IMG/VR virus record: IMGVR_UViG_3300009420_000129
Coordinates: 1 to 20,032 of that record
Length of the DNA: 20,032 nt
Reading direction: 5' to 3' (one strand)
DNA from: a virus
Under the pieces are notes generated by a model that was given only the letters and a program-made list of their open reading frames with translations, searched no databases and was not told the origin of the DNA. Each line of letters opens with the position of its first letter. Positions within the stretch are counted from its first letter, which is position 1. The translations under genes were made by a program, and so were the position numbers. This document shows, one piece after another, positions 1 through 6,111 of this stretch.

Positions 1-189
1 AGAAGCTGCTTCTCGTGTTTTGCAGGAAATAGATCCACGTGCTGTGAATATATCGATTTGCCATCCTTGGTTATATAGATTGTTAAGCTTATTAATCAGC
101 GGCTCGTTGGGCACGGCCTCGTTAAACTTGCGCCCTTTGTGCCACGCTAAGGTGTCATCAAAATCAACAACAATTCGTTTATAGTACAT
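1..189 (-). CDS. HAD-family phosphatase, N-terminal part (gene runs off the window)
   Basis: Only the first 63 codons are present; the rest lies beyond base 1. The N-terminus carries HAD motif I (D9-F-D11-D-T) and, near residues 49-52, the T-A-R-G of motif II. This pattern is typical of small HAD phosphatases of the polynucleotide kinase or capsule-biosynthesis type, which use the first Asp as nucleophile. The ATG (187-189) overlaps the TAA stop of the glucosyltransferase gene by one base (TAATG), so it is the last visible gene of the modification operon. Its substrate cannot be inferred; a phosphorylated sugar or nucleotide would fit the neighbours. A second, different HAD protein lies at 19579-19917. 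Confidence 0.75.
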   Translation of the reverse strand, partial: MYYKRIVVDFDDTLAWHKGRKFNEAVPNEPLINKLNNLYNQGWQIDIFTARGSISCKTREAAS

Positions 190-1607
190 TAGAAAAAGCC
201 TTCGAGTGACGCGACATCTTTGACTGGTTTAATTTCATTGTTTTTACCTGCTACAAGCGTCATAGGCTTTTTGTTCAATATAGATGTACCAGAGCTTACA
301 ATGATTTCGCCGTTTGCGCGCCGCGCGGCCGCGTCTGGAAAGAAATCAGAAATAGCTTCAATATAATTAATCTTATCACTTCTCTTGCCTTTTGTCAACA
401 CAAAATCTAAAAACTTTGGAGCAAGGACGTCAATATTGTTAAATTTGTTGATTAATTCTTGGCATGCTCGTGTACGTTCATTAAACTCGTTTGGCGATGC
501 GGCTATGCGTTTCATTTCATCAGCTATGAACGCTTCTTCTCTGGCCTCTGCAATAATAGGTCCATCATATTCACCCCACAATTTGCCTTCAGGTGATTTT
601 GCGTTTTCTGCAAAATGTCGTTGGATAATTGGCATAGATAATAGATACGACTCAATCATAGTATATTCCATACGATTACCATATTCTTCTGAATTTCTAA
701 GACGGTATCCGCACCAAGAACCCATCGATTTACCAAGAGTTTCCATACCCCAATCATAAGCATATTTTTCATATGAATTTATTTTAGTATTAGTTTTGAG
801 AGCTTCGGCGCGAGGAACTCTAATTTCACCCTTAACATTCACACTGTGGATACGAATTAAATTGCGATAAGCTGGGATATATGGTGCTGTGCACAAATCA
901 AGCGGTTCAGTTACTGTTGCGCCCGAGATAGACCTTTCACACCCAATCAACGACAAGTCCCATTCGTCTATATCAACATGCGGTAGCAAGCGACATATCA
1001 TCGCCGGATCTTTAATGCTTGACATTCTACCCATATAAACAATGTGCTTGCGGCGTTCTTCGGCCGAAGCCCTGAACTTGTCATATAACTGAGTATCAAC
1101 CCAAATTGGATTTTCGTATAGGTTTGATTCCATACTCTTATCGATTGCAGTATACATTTGTTTTGAATGACCATTCAACGATTGAACTACACCAACATCA
1201 GCCATAGACATAATTTCACCACCCTGCGGAATCATATTAATATTACTCTTTGTAATTCCATGGTCATGTACAACAATAATTGGATCGTGTACTCGCGACA
1301 TAAACTCACGGCACCGGTCGATATATTTTTCTTGCTTACGTGTTGGCACTGAATGCAATATTGCTATATCGCAGCTATTGACTTCTGCTAAAATATCTTT
1401 ACAATCGTCTACGGTCCAGTTTTTCTCGCACTTTAATATGGGCCCGGTAAAGCTAAGATTCCTAGCGCGGTAAAATATCTGACCGCAATCAAAATCGATG
1501 TTAACGGTTTGGTGACCGTGTTCAGTCAGCCACTTTTCTAAAATAGTAGCTCCGCGAGTAACACCACAACCTTCAATTCCTTTACCAAAAATAAACGCTA
1601 CTTTCAT
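189..1607 (-). CDS. agt: Agt-like DNA alpha-glucosyltransferase (T4 Agt / GT72 type)
   Basis: Predicted GT-B glycosyltransferase that moves a sugar from a nucleotide sugar to 5-hydroxymethylcytosine in phage DNA. It is recognised by resemblance to T4 Agt as I remember it: an N-terminal G-x-E-G-C-G-V-T (about 10-17), an H-S-V-P segment (85-88), H114-D-H116 after a hydrophobic strand, a G-R-M-S-S strand start near the C-terminal Rossmann domain, and a later G-K-S-x-G-x-x-x-G-Y region followed by R-M-E-Y-T-x-I-E. At 472 residues it is longer than T4 Agt (about 400), and the extra length is mostly C-terminal. The ATG overlaps the methyltransferase stop by one base. Co-transcription with dCMP hydroxymethylase supports a DNA substrate. 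The sugar donor (UDP-glucose or another) cannot be read from sequence. Confidence 0.8.
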   Translation of the reverse strand: MKVAFIFGKGIEGCGVTRGATILEKWLTEHGHQTVNIDFDCGQIFYRARNLSFTGPILKCEKNWTVDDCKDILAEVNSCDIAILHSVPTRKQEKYIDRCREFMSRVHDPIIVVHDHGITKSNINMIPQGGEIMSMADVGVVQSLNGHSKQMYTAIDKSMESNLYENPIWVDTQLYDKFRASAEERRKHIVYMGRMSSIKDPAMICRLLPHVDIDEWDLSLIGCERSISGATVTEPLDLCTAPYIPAYRNLIRIHSVNVKGEIRVPRAEALKTNTKINSYEKYAYDWGMETLGKSMGSWCGYRLRNSEEYGNRMEYTMIESYLLSMPIIQRHFAENAKSPEGKLWGEYDGPIIAEAREEAFIADEMKRIAASPNEFNERTRACQELINKFNNIDVLAPKFLDFVLTKGKRSDKINYIEAISDFFPDAAARRANGEIIVSSGTSILNKKPMTLVAGKNNEIKPVKDVASLEGFF

Positions 1608-2248
1608 TATAAATTATTCTCCATATTAACACGCCACTCTTCATAATTATCTTCCAAGTTAACCCACTGTAAGTTTTGTGACGTTTTATTTTTATCCCAC
1701 ACGATCCACATATAAGCAATCATACCACCAATTTGGTCCTTCTTTTTAATAGGCTCAGCGACGTCAGCGCTAAATCTAACCCTGTCAGATAGGAATATTA
1801 TATCATTAGGTGGATGTTTTGTAAACAGTTTATTTCGCTTTTTACCTTCTAAAAAAGTAAGCCTTAGAAACATAGCAACGTAGTCGTATTCTTTAATCCA
1901 CTTTTCAGCGAGCTTGTGCGGTAAGTTTTTATGGTACGGCGGGTTTGTAACAACGCCTGTGGCTAAAGGATGTTTTGTCATATCTAAAGCGTCATATGGT
2001 GTATTTATAGCACACAATGGATCGTCATATTGATTCAAATCATATGATGCAACTTCATGTCCATTCCGCAGTAGCTCTGCTGATATATGGCCGCGGCCCG
2101 CGCAAGGTTCAATAATACTTGTAGGGACGCTGCCGTATTTACATAGCACATAAGTTGCTAAAGGCGGAGTCGGATAAAAATCGTTCGCCCGCCTATTTGG
2201 ATCGTTTTTCTTTACACCAGTATAGATGTCTGTTAAGTTATTCGCCAA
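1607..2248 (-). CDS. SAM-dependent DNA amino-methyltransferase
   Basis: A Rossmann-fold methyltransferase of 213 residues. Motif I is E47-P-C-A-G-R-G (SAM binding) and the catalytic motif IV is N102-P-P-Y105, the signature of enzymes that methylate exocyclic amino groups (N6-adenine or N4-cytosine). The N-D-F-Y-P-T-P-P segment (22-29) is common in phage methyltransferases of this class. The start appears to be TTG (2246-2248), overlapping the 3' end of the dCMP deaminase gene by 11 bases; no ATG lies upstream of motif I. No separate target-recognition domain is evident, so it is probably a small orphan enzyme. It may protect phage DNA; T4 likewise combines Dam with glucosylated hydroxymethylcytosine. 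A non-DNA NPPY substrate is possible but less likely here. Confidence 0.8.
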   Translation of the reverse strand: MANNLTDIYTGVKKNDPNRRANDFYPTPPLATYVLCKYGSVPTSIIEPCAGRGHISAELLRNGHEVASYDLNQYDDPLCAINTPYDALDMTKHPLATGVVTNPPYHKNLPHKLAEKWIKEYDYVAMFLRLTFLEGKKRNKLFTKHPPNDIIFLSDRVRFSADVAEPIKKKDQIGGMIAYMWIVWDKNKTSQNLQWVNLEDNYEEWRVNMENNL

Positions 2249-3029
2249 GAATCATTACCACAATACCAGCTTCTTTAAACATAGGGCTTGTGCGTGTAAT
2301 CCATAAATCTTTCCAGTGAGCGTTTGAATTAACAAGATCGTTAATAACAACTCTACGTACGCCTGCTTGAATAATAAGCTTAGCGCATTCAGGACACACC
2401 GGTAAACCGTGAACATACATAGTTGCATCTTTTAGGCTAACACCAGCATATAGTGCATTCATTAAAGCATTCGTTTCAGCATGCACGATGCGCGGATACT
2501 TTTCTTCGCGATCGTTTAAACGTTCTTCAGTATCAGCAATACCCTTAGGAAACCCGTTATAACCAGTTGCAAGAATGCGTCGCTCGTCGTTAACAGCTAC
2601 AGCGCCAATTTGGCTTGACGGATCTTTGCTCCACTTAGCAATCATTTTGCACATTTCCATGAAACGTTGATCCCATTTAAGTTGTCGCCCTACACAATTC
2701 TGATGGATCTGATCCCATTTGAGTTGCCGAGCGTCTTCCTCGCGGTGCATACGTTTCATAGTTTCGTCATACGGTTCTTGCCTATTCACAGCTTCGGAGC
2801 GAGGATAATCTTTTTCAAATACTGGAGAAAAAACAGCCGCTTTGGCCCATCCTCTTTCTCCTTCATACGTAGAACAGTTATTGAGTTTTTCTTGTACGTG
2901 AAACAAAACTTTATACAAATCCTGTTTGCAACCAAACGTAGTGTAGCCATCCATTCGAGGATCTGACTCACCGTACGCAATTTTATTAATTTCATTTTTA
3001 ATTGTATCAAGCGACCAATCTTTAATCAT
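2238..3029 (-). CDS. cd: dCMP deaminase with an N-terminal extension
   Basis: Zinc-dependent deaminase converting dCMP to dUMP, feeding thymidylate synthesis. The catalytic domain starts near residue 122 and shows H183-A-E185 (zinc ligand and proton shuttle) and C212-P-E-C215 (zinc ligands), plus the T-G-Y-N-G-F-P-K-G strand-loop typical of the family. T4 Cd is about 193 residues; this one is 263 because of roughly 120 extra residues at the N-terminus, where the heptapeptide R-Q-L-K-W-D-Q occurs twice (101-107 and 115-121). The extension has no function I recognise. The start overlaps the upstream coiled-coil gene by 8 bases. Its place between the hydroxymethylase and methyltransferase genes fits dNTP pool control in a phage with modified cytosine. 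Confidence 0.9.
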   Translation of the reverse strand: MIKDWSLDTIKNEINKIAYGESDPRMDGYTTFGCKQDLYKVLFHVQEKLNNCSTYEGERGWAKAAVFSPVFEKDYPRSEAVNRQEPYDETMKRMHREEDARQLKWDQIHQNCVGRQLKWDQRFMEMCKMIAKWSKDPSSQIGAVAVNDERRILATGYNGFPKGIADTEERLNDREEKYPRIVHAETNALMNALYAGVSLKDATMYVHGLPVCPECAKLIIQAGVRRVVINDLVNSNAHWKDLWITRTSPMFKEAGIVVMILGE

Positions 3030-3246
3030 CGGGTTTTCCTATCATGCGTTTTTCCATTGAGCTTTTAATGTCAAGCACTGCTTCTTTCTCAATTATATTA
3101 ATGATGATATTTGTAACATCAATATCCTTTTGAATAAAAAACATTTTTCGCTGTAGTTTTTTTAGTTCTTCTGTATAAAACTCGAGTTCTTTTTCTTTAC
3201 GAATTTTCTGCTCAAGAATATCAGTTATTTGAATAAGCTCAACCAT
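3022..3246 (-). CDS. Small predicted coiled-coil protein
   Basis: A 74-residue hypothetical protein rich in Lys, Glu, Ile and Leu. Residues about 10-55 have regular hydrophobic spacing suggesting a long alpha-helix or coiled coil. No catalytic motif, signal peptide or cysteine pair is visible. The ATG overlaps the dCMP hydroxymethylase stop by one base (TAATG) and its own stop overlaps the deaminase start by 8 bases (ATGATTAA), so it is translated as part of this operon. It could help assemble a nucleotide-synthesis complex, as T4 dNTP enzymes are known to associate, but that is inference from position only. Confidence 0.7.
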   Translation of the reverse strand: MVELIQITDILEQKIRKEKELEFYTEELKKLQRKMFFIQKDIDVTNIIINIIEKEAVLDIKSSMEKRMIGKPDD

Positions 3247-3956
3247 TAAACTACTAAATCAAAGTGGCGAGAATATACGTGCAAATTCATCACAGACCAA
3301 ATAAGATCACCTTTGGTAATAAGCTGGACAGGTTCTCCAAAAGTTGATGTTGTGTTGCGAATATTAGCTTCAGTGTTGTAATCTTGAACAAACTTGTCCA
3401 TAAGATATTGGGCCCAGGCGTAATCGTTTTTATAGCCAAACACTACATCGTTCGAACGCATCTGCGATACCATATGCAATTTGCCATCGCGAATATAAAC
3501 AGCCTGCGCGTTAGTGCAAATGAAATCAGACTTGCCGCCTTCATCAAACTCAACCCAAATAGATGGGCGGTTATATACCATTTGAGCACGACGGCTATCT
3601 GGATTTCTCCATAGTTCATTAAACGCATTTTGATATTGAGTATGATATTTGCTAGAAAACACCAAATGGCCGTAATTAGAATTGATGTTTCCATATTCGT
3701 CAGCGGCATATTGCCATGCGGCAGGCGGAGCTTTATCCTTGCCATGTATATCATTAATGTTAGTAGAGCCAGATTCATACCAAGCAAGCTCAGCATCAAT
3801 ATAAGATTGGACTGGCGTGCCAAAGATAGCTGGTTCGTCTGCAATAAAGGTTGCGCCAAGCATTTCAATTGTTTTAGCACCAGTTTTATCAGTAGTAAAG
3901 CGTTCAGCTTTTAGTTCTTCAACAAAGTACTCGCGAATATCATTTACATTTTGCAT
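3246..3956 (-). CDS. 42: dCMP hydroxymethylase (T4 gp42 homologue)
   Basis: A thymidylate synthase-fold enzyme that adds a hydroxymethyl group to dCMP using methylenetetrahydrofolate, the committed step to hydroxymethylcytosine DNA. It has 236 residues against 246 in T4 gp42. The catalytic cysteine is C147 in S-D-F-I-C-T-N. The stretch M-R-S-N-D-V-V-F-G-Y-K-N-D follows at about 166-178, where D178 takes the position of the dUMP-binding Asn of thymidylate synthases; this Asp marks the dCMP-specific enzymes. The N-terminal D-K-T-G-x-K-T-I-E and the N-P-D-S-R-R segment also match. The ATG overlaps the stop of the DUF5664 gene (TAATG). This gene is the strongest evidence that the phage carries modified cytosine. 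Confidence 0.95.
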   Translation of the reverse strand: MQNVNDIREYFVEELKAERFTTDKTGAKTIEMLGATFIADEPAIFGTPVQSYIDAELAWYESGSTNINDIHGKDKAPPAAWQYAADEYGNINSNYGHLVFSSKYHTQYQNAFNELWRNPDSRRAQMVYNRPSIWVEFDEGGKSDFICTNAQAVYIRDGKLHMVSQMRSNDVVFGYKNDYAWAQYLMDKFVQDYNTEANIRNTTSTFGEPVQLITKGDLIWSVMNLHVYSRHFDLVV

Positions 3957-4276
3957 TATACATCCTCTACTTTAAATCTATCATCAGTTAATTCAGTGTT
4001 ACCCTGCATTTCGCACATAACCAAGATCATCATTTGAGTCAATGCATGGTGTGTATGAGGCAGGCCGCTTTCAGGATCCATGTCTTCACCTGAATGAAAT
4101 GCTAAGAGGTGTCGCATAATAGAAGCATAATGGCGCGAATATGGAAACTTATCAAGATCCATGCGCCAGTTGTTTTCACCATATTTTTCAGCACCAAAAC
4201 CAAACACGTTCGCAGCAGAAACGATTACCTCGGGTGGAACAAGATTAATCGGTGGTTTGCCATTATCAAATTTCAT
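3956..4276 (-). CDS. DUF5664 / MazG-like dNTP pyrophosphohydrolase
   Basis: A 106-residue all-alpha protein matching the family known as DUF5664 or dATP/dGTP diphosphohydrolase N-terminal domain. The pattern G-A-E-K-Y-G (28-33), N-N-W, R55-H56, and G-E-D-x-D-x-E-S-G (63-71) followed by H74 is characteristic; the acidic and His residues are presumed metal ligands. Members related to MazZ hydrolyse purine dNTPs in other phages. Here it lies directly upstream of dCMP hydroxymethylase, with a one-base TAATG overlap, where T4-type logic needs a dCTPase (gp56) to remove unmodified dCTP. Acting on dCTP is my inference; dGTP, dATP or dUTP remain possible. The upstream leader carries AAGGAAATA before the ATG. 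Confidence 0.8.
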   Translation of the reverse strand: MKFDNGKPPINLVPPEVIVSAANVFGFGAEKYGENNWRMDLDKFPYSRHYASIMRHLLAFHSGEDMDPESGLPHTHHALTQMMILVMCEMQGNTELTDDRFKVEDV

Positions 4277-4288
4277 ATACTTATTTCC

Positions 4289-4900
4289 TTAAAGATCATC
4301 ATTGTATATAGCGCGGCTATCACCGCTTTTATCATAAAAGAACTTTAAACGTTCAACACCAGTGTGGTCAGTTGTCCAGTTATTAGAGAACTGCTTTTGG
4401 CAAGGGCGAAGATTTTGGCGAATAGTATCAAAAGGTACTACTGCGCGCCATCGAACATCAAACGTATTTTCAGATAGTTTATTATAACATCCAAAGATCA
4501 CAATGTCAACACAATTAGGGTACAACTTAAAATTTCTTGCAAGTTTATTTCCCATATAGTTAGGAACAGTTAGCCATTTCTTTTGAAATTTTTCTGGAAG
4601 CTGATCCGGATCTTGAACGTTTTTAACTTCACCTCTCCAACCACTCCAATCAGCATCCCAATTATGAGTTTCTGGTTTGGTGTGATCAAATACGGCAGGG
4701 TTCATAACACCACCTTGCCTAACTAAAGCAAACTCAAGAATAACGCCAGAATACGTATGAGATAATACTGTTGAATGACTTCTACCACGTCGACGGTTTG
4801 GGCATTCGAACATTTCTTGTGCCATAGTCTCTATATGGTCAATCTCATTATTGGTTAATTCAAGAATAAGTGGCTTAGGCAATTGTAATGGTAGTTTCAT
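4289..4900 (-). CDS. Possible PD-(D/E)XK-type nuclease
   Basis: A 203-residue protein with no family I can name. It shows an arrangement resembling the PD-(D/E)XK core: E56 in a hydrophobic helix (G-V-I-L-E-F-A-L-V), D82/D84 in W-D-A-D-W, then E91-V-K93 in R-G-E-V-K-N-V, followed by a strand C-V-D-I-V-I-F-G. A basic patch R-R-R-G-R lies at 36-40. The ATG is inside an ATGA overlap with the zinc-knuckle microprotein gene. Within a hydroxymethylcytosine operon, a nuclease that attacks unmodified host DNA would make sense (T4 uses DenA and DenB), but the assignment rests on motif spacing alone. It could also be a structural or DNA-binding protein. Confidence 0.5.
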   Translation of the reverse strand: MKLPLQLPKPLILELTNNEIDHIETMAQEMFECPNRRRGRSHSTVLSHTYSGVILEFALVRQGGVMNPAVFDHTKPETHNWDADWSGWRGEVKNVQDPDQLPEKFQKKWLTVPNYMGNKLARNFKLYPNCVDIVIFGCYNKLSENTFDVRWRAVVPFDTIRQNLRPCQKQFSNNWTTDHTGVERLKFFYDKSGDSRAIYNDDL

Positions 4901-5004
4901 AGTTTAGGATATCCATAATATAATTTGTTAGATCTTTCGTCAGCCTCGCGTTCACACGCAAAACACTTCTTGTTTCCGTGGTAGTTGCATTTCCTACATG
5001 CTAT
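4897..5004 (-). CDS. Zinc-knuckle microprotein, ATA start (paralogue of the 12386-12517 gene)
   Basis: A 35-residue reading frame with four cysteines (C-x2-C then C-x2-C: residues 3, 6, 14, 17), suggesting a small zinc-binding knuckle, followed by E-x-E-A-D-x-R-S-N-K. It is clearly related to the 43-residue product of 12386-12517, which has an ATG exactly where this one has ATA (5002-5004). The stop TGA overlaps the ATG of the next gene (ATGA), and the start region overlaps the stop of the upstream gene, just as at the other locus. It may be translated from ATA by coupling, or be a decayed copy with a lost start codon. The intact frame, conserved cysteines and perfect downstream overlap favour expression. 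Confidence 0.55.
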   Translation of the reverse strand: MACRKCNYHGNKKCFACEREADERSNKLYYGYPKL

Positions 5005-5239
5005 TGTAATGCTTTTTCCAAGATGAACCAAGAGTTCCATGACCAGAACCAGACATATATACTGCCCACATAATACGCATCACTTCTTGAGAGTTACGAG
5101 CAACTGAAATATCGTAATTCAAACGATTAAGAACAACTTGTTTTGTTTTCTTTACATCAATCAAACAAATTGCTTCTTTACGAGCTTTATCAAGTGGCAT
5201 TTTTTCAAGCGAATCTAAAATGTTTCTATCCACGATCAA
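4994..5239 (-). CDS. Small hypothetical protein
   Basis: Up to 81 residues, no recognised family. The N-terminal half is charged and probably helical; the C-terminus has an S-G-S-G-H-G-T-L-G-S-S-W segment. The most upstream start is TTG (5237-5239), which makes a four-base TTGA overlap with the stop of the 5236-5502 gene; a GTG two codons later is the alternative. It ends in A-T-G-T-A-G, inside which the zinc-knuckle frame begins. Position and tight overlaps on both sides support it as a real member of the 5.5-kb operon; function unknown. Confidence 0.6.
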   Translation of the reverse strand: MIVDRNILDSLEKMPLDKARKEAICLIDVKKTKQVVLNRLNYDISVARNSQEVMRIMWAVYMSGSGHGTLGSSWKKHYNSM

Positions 5240-5502
5240 TAACGACGCTGTACATAGACATCAAAGTGTGTTGCGTCTTTAGTCAAAGTGTGGTAAGAAG
5301 ACGAAGTACGAGGACCGCGCGGTTTAACACAAACACGTAAGAATTCAGTATTTATTTTTTCATTAATGTCGAAACAATGGGGCCAGTAGAAATTGTGTTT
5401 TGCAATAGCATTTTTCAGCGCAATTAACATTTTATCATTTTTAGTGTTAATAGTAAATTGGTAAGCGTCTGAAGTGCGAATTACGTTATTTTTGTAAGCC
5501 AT
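5236..5502 (-). CDS. Small hypothetical protein, first gene of the modification operon
   Basis: An 88-residue basic protein without recognised domains; an aromatic- and His-rich middle (F-Y-W-P-H-C-F near residue 40) is its most notable feature. The ATG follows a leader nearly identical to that of the 6683-7018 gene (AACGAAAGACTACA). A sigma70-type promoter at 5543-5571 lies just upstream, so this is the first gene of the transcription unit running to base 1. It overlaps the next gene by four bases. Confidence 0.7.
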   Translation of the reverse strand: MAYKNNVIRTSDAYQFTINTKNDKMLIALKNAIAKHNFYWPHCFDINEKINTEFLRVCVKPRGPRTSSSYHTLTKDATHFDVYVQRRY

Positions 5503-5504
5503 GA

Positions 5505-5537
5505 TGTAGTCTTTCGTTTTTTCTGATTCTCTTTATA
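5505..5537 (-). repeat. Duplicated promoter-leader cassette B, copy 1
   Basis: This 5' leader matches 7021-7052 base for base except for one extra T in a T-run, although the genes that follow are unrelated. It lies between the -10 box and the start codon, so the two mRNAs would share almost the same 5' untranslated region. Confidence 0.85.
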
Positions 5538-5542
5538 TACTT

Positions 5543-5571
5543 ATTCTACACTATTTTAATGATTTTGTCAA
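5543..5571 (-). promoter_or_regulatory. Sigma70-type early promoter for the 5502-to-1 operon
   Basis: TTGACA (5566-5571), a 17-base spacer and TAGAAT (5543-5548), read on the minus strand. No other convincing promoter appears before base 1, so it probably drives all of the modification genes. An 8-base inverted repeat of A/T (5551-5558 with 5572-5579) brackets the -35 box. Confidence 0.8.
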
Positions 5572-5607
5572 TAAAATAGCTGAGCAATTTTACCTGTTGA
5601 GAACAAA

Positions 5608-6003
5608 TTATTCATATTTTACTATGGAGCAAAGCTCTGTTACGAGAGCTTTGCCATAATCTGTGAACAATATTCCTTTATCCCAAATCCAGCTCTCTAC
5701 ACACTGGCCGGTGTAGAATGTACAAGTACCTGTCATCCAGCGGAGAGCAGTAGTTCGATCACCTGCGCCTAGTGTAATATAAGTTTCTATAGCAGCTTTA
5801 AACTGGTCAACCTGAGCAACTGCGAATGCGTTTTCGCGCTTAGTGTTTTCTTTCAGCTCATCACAAAGAGCATCCCAAAGTTCTTGCTTTTTATCAGGAT
5901 CAGTTACGGCGCGCCAATCATCCATTAGAGCTCCGCGTGGACGGTAACCGTTTACGTCTTTAAAAAGATCTGAAAACGCGTCGTCACTGTAAGTATATTC
6001 CAT
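5608..6003 (-). CDS. Hypothetical protein (131 residues)
   Basis: No recognised family. The product is acidic in its N-terminal half and holds a few Cys and Trp residues in its C-terminal half (C-T-F-Y-T-G-Q-C near 102-109, E-S-W-I-W-D). I place the start at the ATG 6001-6003 because it follows AAGGAATC at the right distance and because the bases upstream are shared with the unrelated 7313-7597 gene, so they are leader and not coding. It is transcribed from its own promoter (6036-6064), directly behind a terminator, as an independent early unit. Its small size and strong promoter fit host-takeover genes of T4-type phages, without specific evidence. Confidence 0.75.
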   Translation of the reverse strand: MEYTYSDDAFSDLFKDVNGYRPRGALMDDWRAVTDPDKKQELWDALCDELKENTKRENAFAVAQVDQFKAAIETYITLGAGDRTTALRWMTGTCTFYTGQCVESWIWDKGILFTDYGKALVTELCSIVKYE

Positions 6004-6065
6004 AACTGATTCCTTTTTCGTTACCTTATACAATTAATATAAACTATTTAGAAACGAATGTCAAC
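6001..6065 (-). repeat. Duplicated promoter-leader cassette A, copy 1
   Basis: These 65 bases match 7595-7659 with two differences, covering the -35 and -10 boxes, the leader, the ribosome-binding site (AAAGGAATCAGTT) and the start codon. The coding sequences that follow are unrelated, so a regulatory module was duplicated, not a gene. Confidence 0.9.
6036..6064 (-). promoter_or_regulatory. Sigma70-type early promoter
   Basis: TTGACA (6059-6064), 17-base spacer, TATATT (6036-6041) on the minus strand. The -35 box follows directly on the T-tract of the terminator at 6070-6110, giving a compact stem-loop plus promoter module upstream of 5608-6003. Confidence 0.9.
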
Positions 6066-6069
6066 TAAA

Positions 6070-6110
6070 AAATAAAAAATAGGGAAACTAAATTAATAGC
6101 TTCCCTATTT
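6070..6110 (-). terminator. Rho-independent terminator
   Basis: On the minus strand a perfect 10-bp stem (AAATAGGGAA at 6101-6110 pairing with TTCCCTATTT at 6077-6086) with a 14-base loop is followed by a long T-rich tract. It ends the transcript carrying the small genes at 6208-6625 and the candidate structured RNA. Confidence 0.9.
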
Positions 6111-6111
6111 C

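Noticed and set aside
385-759. Plus-strand open frame of 124 codons inside the glucosyltransferase gene
   Set aside because: It is antisense to a gene with clear family motifs, and its product has no recognisable features.
2002-2009. Exact late promoter sequence TATAAATA on the minus strand
   Set aside because: It lies in the middle of the methyltransferase gene, coding for ordinary residues; a chance match is likely in AT-rich DNA, though a late transcript for agt cannot be excluded.
2786-3010. 74-codon frame overlapping the deaminase extension
   Set aside because: It has no start-site support and lies within the deaminase frame, which is continuous through the region.
3443-3880. Minus-strand alternative frame of 145 codons within the hydroxymethylase gene
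   Set aside because: It is out of frame with a well-conserved enzyme and has no ribosome-binding site; the overlap is produced by codon composition.
5551-5579. Inverted repeat CTATTTTA/TAAAATAG around a -35 box, possible operator
   Set aside because: The arms are almost all A/T and the other promoters here lack it, so chance is likely; noted only within the promoter entry.
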